A stretch of 64,000 nucleotides of DNA from Axinella damicornis. Lineage: Eukaryota; Porifera; Demospongiae; Axinellida; Axinellidae. Both the position numbers and the translations under genes were made by a program. Shown one piece after another: positions 21,222 through 32,000 of the stretch (position 1 is its first letter; each line of letters begins with the position of its first letter). The notes beneath the pieces are model-generated. The model saw only the letters and a program-made list of their open reading frames with translations. It ran no database searches and was not told the origin of the DNA. Location of the stretch: contig OZ007517.1 of assembly GCA_963931865.1 (NCBI GenBank), positions 5,717,707 to 5,781,706 of the forward strand, given 5' to 3'.

Positions 21222-21388
21222 GACTAGCCTGTCTGGTGAGTCTTTAGTTTGAAACTCGTGTCAGCATGGAATGACAGCTGTGGTTTCTTCTTTGTCCTGC
21301 AGATGAGTACAGCTGAGTAGATGGCTCCACACTATATAGGTCAGTCTCACACACATACCCATGATTACGTATAGCAAGGTTAGGTAGG

Positions 21389-21560
21389 GTGTATCTTGTG
21401 GCGACGGGAATCACAACATGTACGTGCCAAATGTCCCTGATGACCACACCTGAAACATTCTGTGTCTTGGAAACGGTAGGTATTGTCACTGTGCTTGTGC
21501 TTGTGGGACTCAGTTTAGCATTCTTCCTGTACACTAGAGTGCACTTCTACGTAAGGCTGT
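21389..21560 (+). other. Possible transmembrane-encoding exon upstream of the death-domain exon
   Basis: The plus-strand frame reads TVGIVTVLVLVGLSLAFFLY then TRVHFYVR: about 20 hydrophobic residues followed by basic residues, as in a single-pass membrane protein. GGAAACGGTAG just before it could be an acceptor. The death-domain exon 22111-22440 lies about 550 bases downstream on the same strand, so a membrane protein with a cytoplasmic death domain is possible. This is inference from position only; no extracellular domain is recognised. Confidence 0.25.
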
Positions 21561-21843
21561 CAACTTTGACAGGTGCCATTCACTATCCAACCTGCCCATG
21601 CATGCAGCTGTCACTATGTAAGGCTGTTGACAGGCGCCATTCTCCATTCTGTACATTACAGAATGTAGAACTGGGTCTGGAAAACTAGCATAGTGTTTTC
21701 TGTTTTCCCAAGCACGTACAGTCAAAGTTGCCAGCCTTAATGCCAGCTGCATGCACAGGCCAGGTTGGATGGTGAATGGCATCTGTCAGAGTTGATAGCC
21801 AGCTGCCAGTGCAGCATGGACAGGTTGAATGGTGAATGGCAAA

Positions 21844-21984
21844 GTTAACTCTTTACCAACCATAAGAAACAGCTTAGGGAAGCAAAACCCTGTATTATAA
21901 TGCCTAGTATTAAATTCCCCATATAAATTCTTATGGGCTTATGGGAGCTCATGACGGCTTTTGCAGTCATTGGTTGGTAAAGAG
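21844..21984. repeat. Short inverted-repeat element (CTTTACCAACCA family), copy 1
   Basis: Left end GTTAACTCTTTACCAACCAT and right end ATTGGTTGGTAAAGAG are inverted copies. The interior carries TTCTTATGGGCTTATGGGAG and CTCATGACGGCTTTTGCAGT. Full or partial copies occur at 57849-58004, 53193-53245 and 54335-54375. Confidence 0.7.
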
Positions 21985-22110
21985 CAGCCTATAGCTAGTA
22001 CATAGTGCCAGCCAGCTACCAGCACAGGCAGGTTAGATGCATGGTGAATGGCACCTGTCAAAGTTGGTATTGTCCATGTGTTGACTAGTATAAGTATTCT
22101 TCATGTTCAG

Positions 22111-22440
22111 ATGAGAAGCCCACCAGTCAATACGTGATGCTGCTCAAGTGGAGAAAAGACGGTCAAACACAAAGGATGAAGATAGTTGACACGGTCTGCA
22201 ACGAATGGGAAAGAATTGGGAGAACTCTTAACATTCTGCCAGCCAAGCTGCAGATGTGGTCAACACAGACACGTAATGATCCCCAGGGTTGCCTCAACAA
22301 AGTCTTTGACCACTGCATGGATCCAGAATCCCCCCAACGGTTACCCCCTCAAATGGAGTGCATTCATTGAACTGCTTCACGATAATAGACTTCCCAGAAC
22401 TTTATTATTGCTCAGGGAGGCCCTTGAGAATAGGGTGTAG
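22111..22440 (+). pseudogene. Death-domain exon with a frameshift
   Basis: After a good acceptor (TTCTTCATGTTCAG) the frame reads EKPTSQYVMLLKWRKDG, then VCNEWERIGRTLNILPAKLQ and DPQGCLNKVFDHCM. It switches frame near 22343 to YPLKWSAFIELLHDNRLP and LREALENRV, stopping at 22438-22440. The W..IG..L.I, CL..VF and YP..W..LI.LL pattern is the six-helix death-domain signature common in sponge and cnidarian signalling proteins; such domains bind other death domains in apoptosis and immune signalling. Both halves fit one domain, so the one-base shift in CAACGGTTACCCC is a lesion or sequencing error. As it is the last exon, the domain would sit at the C-terminus. Confidence 0.65.
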
Positions 22441-22595
22441 CGCACCTCTTGCTAGCTGTGTCTTCTATATACACAATGTATCATCTTTGTAAAGCATTGT
22501 TTCGTACAATAATTATTATTATTTTTTTTTCCTTCATGTTGGTGGTTCTATAGCTAATTGCCCGAGAGAGCTCTTGTCCTCGGACAGTGGATAGC

Positions 22596-22732
22596 TCTTG
22601 TCCTAGGACAGACAGATCGATCTTGTGGGTCAACTGAAGAACACGATCCAGCTGGTATGGTAGGCAGATCAGGCTACAAATAGGTGATAGTGTTCTGCAG
22701 TTGATCTGATCTTTATAATAATTGTAAGCTCT
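22596..22732 (+). repeat. Dispersed repeat, copy B
   Basis: Same ordered blocks as copy A at 19783-19912, from CTTGTCCTAGGACAGACAGA to GTTCTGCAGTTGATCTGATC. It is preceded by an extra partial CTCTTGTCCTCGGACAG. Function unknown. Confidence 0.6.
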
Positions 22733-22889
22733 GCCCACAACTTATGAGTGTGTACGTGGTCAGTGCCGGATGAACAAGGTTATATCAATACGCCCAGATC
22801 CAAGCAAGCTGTGGTGCATGGTGGCATCATGATCATAGCAGGTATGATGATGTCTTATGTACACTTACTGGAAGCTCTGTTTCAGCTAT

Positions 22890-23445
22890 TTAGTCCAGGC
22901 CACTTATGGAATATTTTGGGTCAACCTAAAACAAATTGCAACACAAGCTTTTTCAACTGTTTCCTAGACAGAAAAATGTCCTCTATAACATACTAAAAGT
23001 ACCACGGAATGCCTTGAGGGGAAAGTACTGAAATAGTAACATCTATAAATTAATTAAAACAATTATTGCATATTTACGCCACTTTAAAAAACATTTTTTT
23101 GAAATCATTGCAACACAAGTTCTTTCAACTGTTTCCTAGACAGAAAAATGTCCTCTATAACATACTAAAAGTCCCAAAGAACACCTTGAGGGGAAAGTAC
23201 TGAAATAGTAACATTTATAAATTAATTAAAACAATTATTGCGCATTTTCTGCATTTGTTGAAAAATATTTTTAAATCATTGCAACACAAGTTCTTTCAAC
23301 TGTTTCCTAGACAGACAAATGTCCTCTATAACATACTAAAAGTCCCAAGGAATACCTTGAAGGGAACGTACTGAAATAGCAACATTTATAAATTAATTAA
23401 AACAATTATTGCACATTTTCTGCTTTTTGAAATAAAAAAGTTTAA
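22890..23445 (+). repeat. Left arm of the Penelope-like element, three tandem 171-bp units
   Basis: The block GCAACACAAG.TTTCAACTGTTTCCTAGACAG, TGTCCTCTATAACATACT, CTTGAGGGGAA.GTACTGAAATAG, AAAACAATTATTGC starts at 22938, 23110 and 23281, a period of 171-172. The three units differ by scattered substitutions. The first unit has GCAACACAAGCTTTTTCAAC, also the outermost unit of the right arm. Confidence 0.85.
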
Positions 23446-23525
23446 ATCATGTTTTCAAACAAGAACTGAAGGTGGTGACCCTTGTAAATTGTTGGTTCTT
23501 GTTGATTCTAATTTGTGTTTGCAAA

Positions 23526-25250
23526 TTAGAGCCAATGACCTCTATGACCTACGATCTTATAAGACCACATGACACTAAGTGCCATGTGGTCTGATTTATG
23601 CCAATTACTCCCCCTTCTTTGAGCAATGGAGGTTTGTGTCATCTGCAAGCAGCCTCTAGGCACATCACCAGCATCTGCACTAAAGGGAAGCACAACCATC
23701 AACCAGGCAAGCGAAACAAGGGATGATACTATCCATTCTGCACCTGGGGAAACGGTACACCAGGAATGTTGGTGAAAGTACTGCAAGCCGGCGAAATAGC
23801 TATCCTGGACTAGAGAATTCATTCCCATCGGTTGTTGGGTCGCTAGTCTGAGGGTTTCTAGCCTTTGGAGTTCTCTCTCAGCCTCTTTTGGTGAGATGTC
23901 ATCACTGACTTTCTCAACCGGAGTTACGGAGAGGCAGTCGATGGGGTGGTCATTGTTAAAATGCCAACTCATATACATTTGACCTTCCCCTTATTGAGGA
24001 TAGGTGTGCATTGACCCTGTGGTTCAGTGTTTTGCTGTTTGCAGCATTCTGTACACTGTATCAAGTATACCACCAGCCCGTTTGGTGTGGCATGTCATGG
24101 GGGGCCCCATGTTGTTTAACTTGAAACATTCGTTTGTCGACCTTAGACTTCACAAAATTGCTTTTGTGGTATAGTCTTTTGCAGAGACATGGTTTCACTA
24201 ATTTCCTTTTTGGGAAGAGGGTACACACTCAATTGTTTGAACGTAGGAGGGGTTTTGTACAAAAAAACCCATGAAAATCAGACCGATTGTCTCAAGTTGC
24301 AATAGTGTGACAGAGAACATATCCGAATTTGTGGACCACTGACTCTTGAGGGTACAAGAAGTGGTGAAAACTTTGTCGCACCACCCCAACGCAATAAACT
24401 AACAGTTGTTACTAGGTCCGCGGCAAGGCCAGCGAACGTAATACCCAATGAATTCTATGGGTGATAATTTTTAGAAAGTACAGCCGTGAGGTTCTGTGGG
24501 TCACGGGGGGCTCGCAATAAGTGTGCATCTCTTTGCTGAGCATACCTGACCTCATTAATTTGTCAAGCTTTTTGGAGATCATGTCCCCCGTGGTGTCTGA
24601 GGCCAATTGCTGGTAAACCGATTGGTCTGCCAGGTGGTCAAGGGGAATACCTTATGTAGTCATCTATGTCAATGACCACAATGGTGGAGCCCTTATAGGC
24701 CTTATTGATCACAATATCTGTACGGCTCATAAGGTCTGTGAGCGCTTTGCGTTCTCCGTAGGATAAATTATCCCTTTCGCTCTGTTCATATTGAATGGAT
24801 GCCTTTCAAGCCATGGACAATATTTTCCAAGGTTTGTTTATCCGTCAGCCAATACCTGTGTTGGGTATTGATTGGTTTCCTCTTTCCCTCCTCGGCACAT
24901 TATTGTACCTTTCGTACATGGTTTCATCTTTCCGATGAGATTGTTGGCATCGCAGAGTAAATCAACAGGATCCAGCCATTTAGGCTTGGGGATAAATGAT
25001 AGTCCTTTAGACAAAATGCATTATTCATACTGGGATACTAGATAAGTTCATGATAATTATTGTCAGAGATATTTACATGCTGGCAGTGATGTGTCCCGGA
25101 TTGGGCTGGCTGGGGGCTGCTGAGGGACCTGCAATGGGGTTCTCTGGCTCGTCCAGCAAATGGGAGCTCTCCACTTCCATCCCGAGGGCTCCATTAGGGG
25201 CAAAGAGATAAGTTTCTTTGTTGTCCTTTCCATGACGCGTTTCGACTTTT
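23526..25250 (-). pseudogene. Penelope-like reverse transcriptase and GIY-YIG remnants
   Basis: Minus-strand order: DEDWRSPKQPLKVETRHGK (25280-25225); SKGLSFIPKPKWLDPVDLLC (about 24995-24935); [20 protein letters not shown] then [13 protein letters not shown] (about 24760-24655), the conserved KPADKGS.VVV.D-like block; SKKLDKLMRSGM and SRLYFLKI (about 24570-24470), equivalent to PRLYGLPKIHK; and finally VVYLIQCTECCKQ (about 24090-24050) and HFNNDHPIDCL ... ELQRLETLRL ... MGMN (23965-23820), resembling the GIY-YIG nuclease. Several frameshifts and stops break it. The catalytic YADD region was not found between 24470 and 24100, so the palm seems deleted. Confidence 0.75.
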
Positions 25251-25289
25251 AATGGCTGTTTGGGTGAACGCCAGTCTTCATCAGATATA

Positions 25290-25824
25290 TAATAGTTTGA
25301 AAAAGAATTTCAAAAGTGCAGAAAATGTGCAATAATTGATTCAGTACTTTCCCCTCAAGGTATTCCTTGGGACTTTTAGTATGTTATGTTATATATAGAG
25401 GACATTTTTCTGTCTAGGAAACAGTTGAAAGAACTTGTGTTGCAATGATTTAAAAATATTTTTCAAAAAATGCAGAAAATACGCAATAATTGTTTTAATT
25501 AATTTATAAATGTTACTATTTCAGTACTTTCCCCTCAAGGAATTCTTTGGGACTTTTAGTATGTTATAGAGGACATTTTTCTGTCTAGGAAACAGTTGAA
25601 AGAACTTGTGTTGCGATGATTTAAAAATATATTTTTTAAAAGTGCCGAAAATGTGCAATAATTGTTTTAATTAATTCATAAATGTTACTATTTCAGTACT
25701 TTCCCCTCAAGGCATTCCGTGGTACTTTTAGTATGTTATAGAGGACATTTTTCTGTCTAGGAAACAGTTGAAAAAGCTTGTGTTGCAATTTGTTTTAGGT
25801 CAAACCCTAAATGGCCTGGACTAA
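25290..25824 (-). repeat. Right arm of the Penelope-like element, tandem units in inverse orientation
   Basis: Three units complementary to those of the left arm: CTTTTAGTATGTTAT(A)GAGGACATTT, CTGTCTAGGAAACAGTTGAA, CTTGTGTTGCAATG, with starts spaced about 170 bases. The innermost unit has a small ATGTTATATAT expansion. The arm closes at TGGCCTGGACTAA (25824). Confidence 0.85.
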
Positions 25825-26051
25825 TTTCTGTTGGTCAGCAGCTGACCAGCCCCAACCAGCCCGTTATCACGTGCAATTGTATTCACAATTTACAAACATG
25901 TAGCCACAGGAGACAGAGAATCAGGCTGACACCACACAACGCTATATCCTTGTGTGCTGCTTCTCTGCTGTGAATGGTTAAGAGCAATTTTAGGTAACCA
26001 TTTTCTTCAAAGAAATTTTTATCTCCTGGCACGTTCAGGAAACAGTTAACT

Positions 26052-29000
26052 TCACATGAATGAATCTTTGCACGACCAGCTCAAAGGTGTCTCCACCTCA
26101 GTGCTGTGCTTGTGCCGGTGCTTGCGTTTGTGTTCTTTGTGTTTGTGCTCAGTCTTGTGTTGCTTGTGCTTAGGAGGGCCGGGACTCAGGGGGTCGTCAC
26201 GTACTGTGTACGCTGGACAGCATCGACTCAGCTGGGCTGGTAGTACAGCTCCTGCTGTCGAGGGATGGAGAGACGCGAGGTCTCTTCAAGTGTGATGTTG
26301 AGATCTTCAGAGAGAGGGACTTGATGACACAATAACTGGGTTTGAGCTGGTCACAGAAGGCAGTGGGTGAAAGAGGGAAGCTCCTGTCATCAAGTGTTCA
26401 TTACCAGCTGCCACTGTAGTGACCTGGAGCAATGGCTGTGAGGCAACTGGCAGGGACTGCAGGGCAGAGAGAGATAGTTCATGGAGATGACTAATATGAT
26501 TGTACTATGCCTGTTCCACTGGTGGGATTACTGCTCACTGGTTCGCACTGCAGCTTATCACAAGATGGAACCTCGTTCCCAGGCTGCATTGTAGGAGAGA
26601 ACATGCAGCCTGGGAACGAGGCTAAGCAAGATGATGCATCCGACTACAGAAATGGTGCTATATATGTACCTGCACCAGAGTGCCCTTCCTGACCATCCCG
26701 CCAGATGCCATTGGAGACGGGGTCGCAGCACTGGCCATTCCCGCACTGGCCTCCTCTGGCGTCAGTGTCAGCTTAGGAACAGGGCTCTGCATCAGGAGGA
26801 ATGGATATCAAGTAACTAGCATAAGGAGATTGTATTTCAGAAGGCTCAGTCTCCCATATCAACTGACGTACTGGCCCCTCTACAGATTTGGCGGTGACCA
26901 GCTCCTCCGCCACTGGACGGTGCTGCGGACCTTGTGGCATATACTGTATCGTGGGCTAGGAATGAACTATGAAGCTGGGATTTGCACCATTGTGATCAGT
27001 ATGAACGAAGCATTCCAATGAAGTCCAGTTTGCTGTCGGTTGAATTTTGACCCAAAATCCATGGATTTGGCCTTAATTTGGCTGACAGCGATTTTTTGAC
27101 AAAAATGTGGGTTAGTTCTTCATATATGAATCATGAAATATGCTGAGTTTGCATAATGACATATGTATATGGAATAGGATGGTCCACCGTGGTATTTGGG
27201 ATTAATAGCACGAGCAATGCAGTCAGGAAGTGTAAAATAGCACGAGGCGAAACCGAGTGCTATTTACTTCCTGACTGCATTGCGAGTGCTATTAATCCAA
27301 AATACCACAGTAGACCATCCTATCACAGATTAATCCTACATCTTAGCTAGCTACATCACAGTGGTTTTCTTAGTGTTGCTGTTGGAACTTGGAGCGTCCT
27401 CGACACGCAGCAGGCACGGTTGGTAGCAAGCACTAGCGAGCGACTCGGGGCACGGCCACGACATGGCACGAGCGTCGCTTCACGCAATAGGCGTGGCTGT
27501 GGTTGTCGGTCCTGGTTTGGTACAGGTTTGGAACCAGAGCGTAGCTATGTACATCTCAACAGCGCGTGCGAGCAGCTCGTCTACGGTGTATCCGCTCGTG
27601 AAACTTACTTTGGAGGCAGTCACTTTCTCCGCTTCAGCCGTGCTCCCTTTTTCAACCCTACAACTGAAGGTAAGCTGTATAGGCTGCCTAGCAACCAGGT
27701 TCTGCAACGGCGTTACTAAGCGAAGTATTCGCCAATCAGCTTTCTATTACAACAGTACCTCGAGAAAAAAGTGTAATACCAATCTGATTGGTTAACCAAG
27801 TGGTATATCAGATTAATGCGTCCGTGTAGTATAGAACTATTATATTGTAGGTTTTATAGATGTAGGATTAGTATTAGTTATAGCATGGCAACAAGGGCTG
27901 TATGCCAGATATTGGCACTGCTGTGACGTAAAGCCCGAGGGCTGCGCAGGCCCGAGGGCTTTACATCAGCAGTGCCAATATCTGGCATGCAGCCCGCGTT
28001 GCCATGCTATAACTAATTTATTGCATGTGCCTGATTGGATGTTGCTTCGTGATGTGTGTTGCTAAGTGATGATGTCACAGCAGTGCCATATGCCAGATAT
28101 TGGCACACCTGATCCTTTGAACTTGTAGGGTATCATGCAATAAAGAGCTATAGCCTATTATATCATGGTTCCCATGGTTCCCTTGGTTCCCCTTCTCTTA
28201 CATTACTTCTTACAGGTTTTCATTCCTCAGCTGTGTATGTTAAGGGCTCAAACGCCTTTTTTTTGGAAAGGGCAGCAATTTCGTCTTTGCCGTTTGCGAT
28301 TGACGATCCCCCAAAAGCAAAGAGTGGGTCATCACTGGGTGTGAACGATCTGATCGTGGACCTGTATAACGGGTGCAAGACCGCGAACCTCCGCAAAGGA
28401 TCACTGGTGCCACACTCTGTACCCATTGTGGCAAGCAATTTTAGCCTCATGGGTGACCAAAGGTGTGTTCACAGTTCACATCACATTCACTAACTAAAGA
28501 TGTATTCCCTCTGTGTGGTACACATTGTTTTACCAACAGTCCTTAACACTGGTAAATGCATTCAGTAAATCGGTAGCACATTGATCAATTGTTGTTAAGG
28601 TGATATCTGCAATGTCAACACCGCTACCTTTCACAGGGTGCAAACTCGGGCTACGGTCATTCCATTCAAAGAGCCCCAAATAGGCCCAGTAAGCGAAGAT
28701 GAAGACGACACCTTCGCAGAATTTGAAAGCCTCTTGTCCTCGGGGGTGCTGTCTTCGATGGTTGGTTGGGCAATACAGCAAGGCAAAACAGTGGCAACTA
28801 CAGATGGAAAAGAGGAAGTGTTGGAACTTAAAGAGAGCATTAGGGGCATATTTCAAGGCAGGAATTGCCAAAACTGGGCTCTTCTGCTCTTCTTTGTGAA
28901 GGAGGTTGGTCTTCAGATTGTTGTTACAATGTTCACTCTGTAAACAGCCACTGTCCCTACATGGTGGACATCAGCTGCCTAAGTATATGCATTTCACCAT

Positions 29001-32000
29001 TTTTGCTCCCATGCAGCTCCTTCAAGCAGCTGGGTCGGACATGAACTTGGACATCAAGGATGTCATCACCTACATCCAGGGGTTTCGAGCCACTTCCACT
29101 TCCACAACTTCTGGATTACCTTCCACCTCTCAGCTGACTGATGGATAGTCCTGAAGACGTTTGATGAACTCATTGCTGTTTCGCAGGGAAAGCCCCAGTG
29201 TATTAGACACCATACAGAAAAGGTCAATGACTAAGTAATTGGGAAATACCATATATCTTGAGCACAACCTTCACGTATAAACCACATGCAGGTATTGCAG
29301 TACATGCGTACAGACACGTATGTGGAGAAGGAGGAGGTGGTGGCAATAGTCTTTGAAGACATCGCCTCTGGGCTGACTGTTTCCTGTGCACAGATAAAAG
29401 CCTCCATTGAGGCTGGTGGGTATGGGGATTACAAGAAACTTTAAAAGGACTTCCTAGCCCCAACAGCCACCACGACGAGGGGGAGATCAGCGCGGAAGAG
29501 GAAATGCTGTGCAGTGAGGCTGAGCTGTTTACCACAAGATGTTCAGTCACAGCTAAAGACTGGTAAGGTGTCAATGGCATATCATTGTTTCACCGAGTCA
29601 TACGTATCTTGATATATTCCCTACAGTGACAACTCAAGCAGTACTTCCAGTGGCAGTGGCACCTCTCCTACTAGCCACCGACCCAACTGATCCAATGCAA
29701 TCTGGCGACCAGACGGAATCTGGCGACCAGACGGAATCTGGCGACCAGACGGAATCTGCTGACCAGACGGAATCTGGCGACCAGACGGAATCTGCTGACC
29801 TGACGGAATCTGCCCACCAGATGGAATCTGCCGACCAGATGAGACCTGCCCACCAGATACGACCTGCTGACCAGACGGAATCGGCCGACCAGATGGAATC
29901 TGCTGACGAGGTGCAACCTGCCGACCAGGTGCAGCCTGCCTACCCCCCCGACCCTTTGTCACCTGTCAAGCCAGTCAACCCTCCAAAGAAACGGTACAAC
30001 ACACGATCTAAGGGGGATGTTGCACCATTTGCAAAGAAGATATGCAAGGGAACAGACATTTTTTAGAGTAATCATCTGAAACTACTTTTCATCTATACCC
30101 ATGTGTGATTACATTAATCGTTTCCATTTAGTAACCACTATCTCTTCATCTGATTATAATACTGGACGTTTCTTTCCTTTGTCGTACCTAAATTAAGATG
30201 CTACAGTCAAACCTCCGAACAAAGGACACTTTGGGAACAATACAAATTCATGTCTTTTGTCCTTTGTAGAGAGGTTGTCCTCTTCTCGGAGGTTAAAAAT
30301 GTATTAGAACCACAGGCAAACCAATTATTTGGGACGCGTCCTTTGTAGAGAGGTTTATTATATTGTGTCCCTATCTCGGAGGGTCCACTATCGGAGGTTT
30401 GACTGTATATGGAAGCGGGAACCGAGGGAACCAAGGGAACCATGATATAATAGGCTATAGCTCTATATGTCATTATGCAAACTCAGCATATTTCGTGATT
30501 CTTATATGAAGAACTAACCAAAATGTGACCGAGATATCATATCTCATTCCCATACCCATACCCACAACACAAACTCTTACCACGCTGGGGGATGAGAGAC
30601 TCAATCGTGCCACTTTCTCCTTCAGATCAACAACCACACCGAGCTGCACAACAACAACAAACAAGAAGAAGAATAAACAACAGCAAGAGAAATAAAAAAC
30701 AAGAACAAACAACAAGAAGAATAAGACGACTCAACATCAAGCAGCAACTATTGGAGACTTGGAGTCATGTTCAAATTGACCCATGACGCATGGACACGTA
30801 ACATAAGGGCTGCAGTGAGTTACGGCACAACGTATGGTGCATATTTCCACGGTGGACATAGTCATCTACCCACACTTGGCATTAAATGTAAGTATAAGCA
30901 TAGGCAGACACGTGGGAACTCGACTAGGGCCTGTCTCATTCCCAGGCTCTTGCGGGGGGAGGAGTACTGAGGAGTTCAAGTTGCTTGTCTAAGATCCATT
31001 TCAAATTTTCGGCGCATGCACACTGATGAGAGAGTGCATAGTGTGCGCCTTCACCGTTTATACAGCGTAGCTGTCTTGCTGTAAACGAATGCACAATCGT
31101 TCAAACAAACACAGTACTTTGCAATTCCCAGCTACTGTAGCGGAGGGAGCTTACGTGGGAGAGGAAGGGGTGGAGGGAGCTAGGGTGGGAGAGGGAGGAA
31201 GTGGAGGGAGCTCGGGCGGCTCTAGCTCCCTCCACCTCCTCCCTCTCCCACCCAAGCTCCCTCCACTCCACCCACCCCTCCCCTCTCCCACCCTAGCTCC
31301 CTCCACACAACTGAAATTCTGGCCTGAGGGGTCAGAACCAATGCTCTGTGAATGCAGGCGTTTCAGATTTGGCGTCACGGGATTCCAAAAAAAATCAGCT
31401 CAATTGAACTGGATGGGGAGGGGAGTATTCCATTAACCAACCAACCAGAGTTGTGGCTGTATGTAGCAGCCGAAGTACTGCTTCACGATTGCCAGTGATA
31501 TGAGCCGCCTCATGTGGGGCACTTGGTCGAGGATCCGAGCTGAATGTAGGAGGTTAGAGCTGGAGGAGGGATGGGGGGAGGATGGAGGGGGGGGGGGGGG
31601 GGGGGGGGGGGGGCAGAGGGAGGGGAGGGAGAAGGGAGAGGGAGGTGAGATAGGAAGGAAGGGGGGAGAGAGGGACGAGGGATGATGGTAGAGGGAGGGA
31701 GTGGGATTAGGGAGGAGGGAGGGTGGGAGAGGGAGGAGGGAGGGAGGGAGGGATCTAAATATCCCGAGGGTGGAGTAGCTGGCAGCTTCCTGGTAGGTGT
31801 GGTCTACAAACACCAGCTTGTAGCTGGAGTGGGGGAACCGTGCACTCAGGAGCTCCTCAGAGAAACCAAACACCTAAACAGGTGGTGAGGGGGAGGGTGG
31901 GAGGGGGGAGGGGAGGGGGGAGGGAGGGAGGGGGCGGATAGGAGTAGGAAGGGGGTAGTCAGATGGTGAAGTACCGGAGTACACTGAGTTGCCCTCATCC

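Larger units (their letters stand above)
22890..25824 (-). mobile_element. Penelope-like element with inverted terminal repeats
   Basis: Ends TTAGTCCAGGCCA and TGGCCTGGACTAA are inverted, beginning arms of about 555 bases (22890-23445) and 535 bases (25290-25824). Between them is a degenerate minus-strand Penelope-like coding region. Penelope-like elements carry a reverse transcriptase followed by a GIY-YIG endonuclease and are often bounded by long repeats in direct or inverted order, which fits. Total length is about 2.9 kb, typical for the class. No clear target duplication is seen. Confidence 0.8.
27110..30519 (+). mobile_element. 3.4-kb inverted-repeat element with 8-bp target duplication carrying an ATPase/helicase-like gene
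   Basis: Both ends read GGTTAGTTCTTCATATA inward, and the arms match for about 55 bases (27110-27164 against 30465-30519) before the left arm is interrupted. The right arm continues AGAGCTATAGCCTATTATAT, which resumes on the left at 28144. AAAATGTG lies at 27102-27109 and 30520-30527. Removing the element rejoins a foldback known from 33911-34180, so the ends are firm. It sits in an intron of TAF2, antisense to it. The coding exons (28216-30066) do not resemble a transposase I know, so the superfamily is open; 8-bp duplications occur in hAT, P and KDZ elements among others. Confidence 0.75.
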
